Of a stretch of 64,000 nucleotides of DNA, positions 61,351 through 64,000 are shown in pieces (within the stretch, counting starts at the first letter, position 1; each line of letters begins with the position of its first letter). Made by a program: the position numbers and the translations under genes. Under the pieces are notes generated by a model. It searched no databases. It saw nothing but the letters and a program-made list of their open reading frames with translations, and was not told the origin of the DNA. The DNA is from Anaeromyxobacter dehalogenans 2CP-C (GTDB lineage Bacteria; Myxococcota; Myxococcia; Myxococcales; Anaeromyxobacteraceae). The stretch is from assembly GCF_000013385.1 (NCBI RefSeq), contig NC_007760.1:2791001-2855000 (forward strand), read 5' to 3'.

Positions 61351-62319
61351 TCACCGCCCGCTGGCGCCGGTGCCGGCCGCGGCCGTCGCCGGCGCCACCA
61401 GCTCGAAGCGGATGGGCACCGCCACGCGCCCGCCACCGGGCGACGCCAGCGTCGCGAGCGCCCGCTGCACGCAGGTGGACAGCTCGGGCGTGCCGGTGGA
61501 GTCGGCGGCCACGCCGATGCGGCCGCCGCCCAGCTCGACCACCAGCACCCCGTCCACCGCCGGATCCCGGCGCAGCGCCTCCGCGTAGCACGCCTGCAGG
61601 TCGCCGGCGCGGGTCAGCACCGCGCGCTTCGCCTCCGACGGGCCGGCGATGGGCTCGCCCACGTCCACCCTGGGCGTGGCGCCCTGCGCCGCGGACGCGA
61701 GCGGGCGATCCGCGCCGGCCCCGCCGCGCGCCAGCGCCGCGCCGCCGTCGGTCCAGGCCCAGTCCACCGGCTCGACCGGCAGCGTGAACGTCTTGCCGCG
61801 CGGATCGGCGCCGCAAGTCGCGTCGTCGGGGAGGTCGAAGGTCAGCTCCAGCGCGAGCCGGCCGGCGCGCTGCGCCTCGAGCACGCGCCGCGCAGCGCCG
61901 GCGTCGGCCTCCACCGGCAGCCCGCGCTCCTCGCTCGGCCACAGCCGCGACCCGCCCTCCGCCACCGGCAGCACGCCGGGCTCGGCCAGCGCCAGCCGCC
62001 GCTCGCTCGCGTCGTACGGCGCGAACGCCAGCCGCGCGGCCGGGAGCGTGATGGCGTAGCGCGCCACGATGGCGGCGTCGCGATCGGCGTCGTGGCGGGC
62101 CTCGGCCTCGCCCCGCTCCACCGCGTCGCCGCGCGGGCGGAGCCGCTCCGGCGGGGTGAGCGCCCGGCACAGCGCGGCCAGGTCCTCCGCCGAGCGGATG
62201 GCGCGCGGCGCGGGCCCGGGCGTGCCGGCGTGCCGGACGGCGGGGACGGCGGACGCGGGGGCCTTGCCGCCCGCAGGGGTTGCGGCGGTGAGCAGGGCGG
62301 CGACGAGGGCGAGCGTCAT
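61351..62319 (-). CDS. Secreted protein with AgmX/PglI-type C-terminal domain
   Basis: A 322-residue protein with ATG at 62319 followed by a short hydrophobic signal (MTLALVAALLTAATPAGG). The C-terminal 85 residues (LTRAGDLQACYAEALRRDP, then VDGVLVVELGGGRIGVA and LSTCVQRALATLA) match the AgmX/PglI-type C-terminal domain that is widespread in myxobacteria and resembles a TonB C-terminal fold, with two conserved cysteines (QACY, STCV) typical of it. The N-terminal 230 residues are not recognised. Proteins of this type belong to gliding/adventurous-motility or envelope-energy complexes; the specific role is unknown. Confidence 0.75.
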   Translation of the reverse strand: MTLALVAALLTAATPAGGKAPASAVPAVRHAGTPGPAPRAIRSAEDLAALCRALTPPERLRPRGDAVERGEAEARHDADRDAAIVARYAITLPAARLAFAPYDASERRLALAEPGVLPVAEGGSRLWPSEERGLPVEADAGAARRVLEAQRAGRLALELTFDLPDDATCGADPRGKTFTLPVEPVDWAWTDGGAALARGGAGADRPLASAAQGATPRVDVGEPIAGPSEAKRAVLTRAGDLQACYAEALRRDPAVDGVLVVELGGGRIGVAADSTGTPELSTCVQRALATLASPGGGRVAVPIRFELVAPATAAAGTGASGR

Positions 62320-62359
62320 GATGCTGCAGGGTAAGGACCGTGGAGCGCCCGCGGCGAGG

Positions 62360-63289
62360 TCAACGCCCCACGCGGATCCGGAGCGCACCCGGGAGGATCG
62401 TGAACCGCGCCGGCAGGCGGCCCGGCGACTCGCCGTCGGAGTCGATGCGCACGCGCGCTCCCTCCAGCGGCTCGGCCTCCACCGTGCGCGCGCGCAGCAC
62501 CCGGGTGTTCTCGAGGCGCACGTGGGTGCCGTCGTAGAGCATGGGGCGCTTGGCGATGAAGTCGCCCATCCCGAACGCCTTCCACACCACCACGTCGAAC
62601 ACGCCGTCGTCCATGCGCGCGTCCGGCGCCACCTTCATGCCGCCCCCGAAGTAGCGCCCGTTGCAGACCGAGATGGCGGTGATCCGCTCCTCGTGCCACA
62701 CCCCGCCGTCCACGCGCCACCGCACCGGCTGGTCCGACCAGCTCATCAGCGCGCGCGCGGACGCGAGCATGTAGGACAGCTTGCCGCTGGGGAGCTTCAG
62801 CCCGCGGTTCACCAGCGCGCTCACCTCGCCCGAGACGCCGAAGCCGGCCACGTTCGCGAAGTGGCGCGTGACCGGCGCGCCGTCCAGGCCCACCAGCTCC
62901 AGCCGCCCCAGGTCGAGCACCGCCACGTCGCGCGAGGCGAGCGTGCGCGCCGCCGAGTCCACGTCGGGGTCGATGCCGAGCGTGCGGCACAGGTCGCCGC
63001 CGGTGCCGCGGGGGATGAACCCGAAGTGCGCCTCGGGGTCGCGCGGACCGGTCTCGCCGGTGAGCCCGTCGATGACCTCGCTGGCGGTGCCGTCGCCGCC
63101 CACCGCCACCACCAGCTTGCCGCCGGACGCGAGCGCCTCGCGGGCCAGCCGGACGCCGTCGCCGCGGGCCTTGGTGAAGGCGCACTCGAAGTCGCCGATG
63201 GAGGCGCGCACCGCGCGGGCGATCCGGTCGAAGTGGCGGCCGGTGCGGCCGGAGGCGCTGGCTGGATTGACGATGAGGAAGGGCTTCAC
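62360..63289 (-). CDS. Diacylglycerol kinase-like lipid kinase (DagK/YegS family)
   Basis: A 309-residue protein. N-terminal DAGK catalytic domain: FLIVNPASASGRTGRHFDRI, the ATP-binding GGDGT at 64-68 (VVAVGGDGTASEVIDGL), FIPRGTGGDLCRTLGI and AVLDLGRLELV; C-terminal YegS-like lobe with FANVAGFGVSGEVSALVNRG and GRYFGGGMKVAPDARMDDGVFDVVV. The acting substrate could be diacylglycerol, ceramide-like lipid or phosphatidylglycerol. ATG at 63289. Confidence 0.92.
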   Translation of the reverse strand: MKPFLIVNPASASGRTGRHFDRIARAVRASIGDFECAFTKARGDGVRLAREALASGGKLVVAVGGDGTASEVIDGLTGETGPRDPEAHFGFIPRGTGGDLCRTLGIDPDVDSAARTLASRDVAVLDLGRLELVGLDGAPVTRHFANVAGFGVSGEVSALVNRGLKLPSGKLSYMLASARALMSWSDQPVRWRVDGGVWHEERITAISVCNGRYFGGGMKVAPDARMDDGVFDVVVWKAFGMGDFIAKRPMLYDGTHVRLENTRVLRARTVEAEPLEGARVRIDSDGESPGRLPARFTILPGALRIRVGR

Positions 63290-63439
63290 CGATCGGGATC
63301 ATATCCCGGGACGGGGGCGCCGCGGCGGGCGGCGCGTCACGAACCTGTCGCGGGGCCGCCACGGCCCCCGGCGCCCCACCTGGCACGCGCCGCGCAAAGG
63401 CTCCGGCCGCGCCATGCACGCGGCGCGACCGGAGGCCGG

Positions 63440-64000
63440 ATGAGGATCGGCGTCGTCTTCAGCACCCTTCCCCGGGAGGACACCACCGGGGTGCACGTGC
63501 TCCGCGCGCTGCGCGAGATCGGGTGCGATGCGTTCCACCACGAGCCGCTGCGGCGCACGCCCGCCGGCGGGATCGAGCAGGCCGGCTACGAGACCCTGCC
63601 GCCGGCGGACCTGTACCTGCAGGTGGACGACGACCTCGCCTACCCCGGCCCGGTGGGCCTCGGCGTGCCGTCGGCGTACTACTGCATCGACACGCACCGG
63701 CTGGGCGCGCCGCTCGCCGGCGGGAGCCTGCTTCGCCCGGACAAGGCGCGCGGCTTCGACCACGTGTTCAGCGCCCAGCGCGACGGCGTGGACCTGCTCG
63801 CGCGCCACGGGATCGCGGCGCGCTGGCTCCCGCTCGCGTACGACCCCGCCCGCCAGGCGCCGGACCCCGCCCAGGCGAAGCAGATCGACTGGTGCTTCCT
63901 GGGCACGCCCCTCGGCGACCGGCCGCGGATCTGCCGCGACCTCGCGCGCCGGTTCCCGAGCTGCGTGTTCGGCCAGGCCTACGGCGAGGCCGCGCTGCGC
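63440..64000 (+). CDS. CgeB-like glycosyltransferase, cut by window edge
   Basis: The first 187 codons only. Start ATG 63440 with GGAGG five bases upstream. It begins MRIGVVFSTLPREDTTGVHV and has PADLYLQVDDDLAYPGP, SAYYCIDTHRLG, FDHVFSAQRDGVDLLARHG and ARWLPLAYDPARQ, a pattern of GT-B (CgeB/spore-maturation-type or family 1-like) glycosyltransferases, which scan for a partner residue by name. The C-terminal catalytic half is outside the window. Function in polysaccharide or glycan synthesis is inferred. Confidence 0.65.
   Translation, partial: MRIGVVFSTLPREDTTGVHVLRALREIGCDAFHHEPLRRTPAGGIEQAGYETLPPADLYLQVDDDLAYPGPVGLGVPSAYYCIDTHRLGAPLAGGSLLRPDKARGFDHVFSAQRDGVDLLARHGIAARWLPLAYDPARQAPDPAQAKQIDWCFLGTPLGDRPRICRDLARRFPSCVFGQAYGEAALR

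Overview
The window is about 74% G+C, has very few introns of A+T-rich sequence, uses GTG and TTG starts often, and packs genes with 1-4 bp or ATGA/GTGA overlaps. The protein set (DUF507, DUF3108, DUF4091, DUF4265 and AgmX/PglI-type C-terminal proteins, a KGG-repeat protein, class II ribonucleotide reductase, a sigma-54 promoter) fits a myxobacterium, most likely Anaeromyxobacter (Myxococcota). That placement is from recall of the families, not from a database search. No tRNA, rRNA, CRISPR array or intact mobile element was seen.

Layout, left to right. 1-5.4 kb: a truncated DUF4091 protein, a signalling-type small protein, then a heparinase II/III-like protein translationally coupled to a UDP-sugar dehydrogenase (acidic polysaccharide metabolism). 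5.4-8.7 kb: an exported TldD-type metallopeptidase with a coupled protein of unknown function, converging on an alkaline-phosphatase-superfamily enzyme. 8.8-12.9 kb: a two-subunit flavin/iron-sulfur amino-acid dehydrogenase, proC and a lipoprotein in one run. 12.9-16 kb: VOC protein, AraC regulator and B12-dependent ribonucleotide reductase on the minus strand. 16-20.4 kb: KGG stress protein, lipoprotein, PHP phosphoesterase, small proteins, tatA, truD. 20.4-25.4 kb: a minus-strand haem operon (CcsA/HemX-like, hemA, hemC, hemD, DUF4265). 25.5-30.6 kb: trxA, then mreC-mreD-mrdA-rodA, the cell elongation operon, on the minus strand behind a clear promoter.

30.7-37.4 kb: ppiD, maf and yggS, followed by the part of the window I find most interesting: a perfect sigma-54 -24/-12 promoter with an upstream TGTCG/CGACA inverted-repeat array driving DUF3108 - DUF4091 - DUF3108, three exported proteins of unknown role. 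37.4-40.9 kb: a winged-helix/small-protein pair, DUF507, archaeal-type aldolase, DUF2795. 40.9-48.1 kb: a frameshifted HNH-endonuclease remnant carrying a REP-like hairpin, then AddAB-type recombination helicase-nucleases in which both subunits appear to carry an iron-sulfur nuclease domain. 48.1-54.2 kb: QueD, a His-rich methyltransferase, thiE, thiG-thiS, a Dps protein behind a perfect palindrome, a VTT-domain membrane protein, a nucleoside-phosphorylase-like enzyme and a tiny exported peptide.

54.4-64 kb: a two-domain M16 peptidase, a stand-alone SNF2/RapA-like helicase with a perfect palindrome at its predicted start site, a compositionally different stretch with a fragment of a secreted protein and an odd tandem-HTH/CxxC protein, an AgmX-type secreted protein, a diacylglycerol-kinase-like enzyme, and a truncated CgeB-like glycosyltransferase. 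Long open frames antisense to real genes are common here because of the extreme G+C and were left out.
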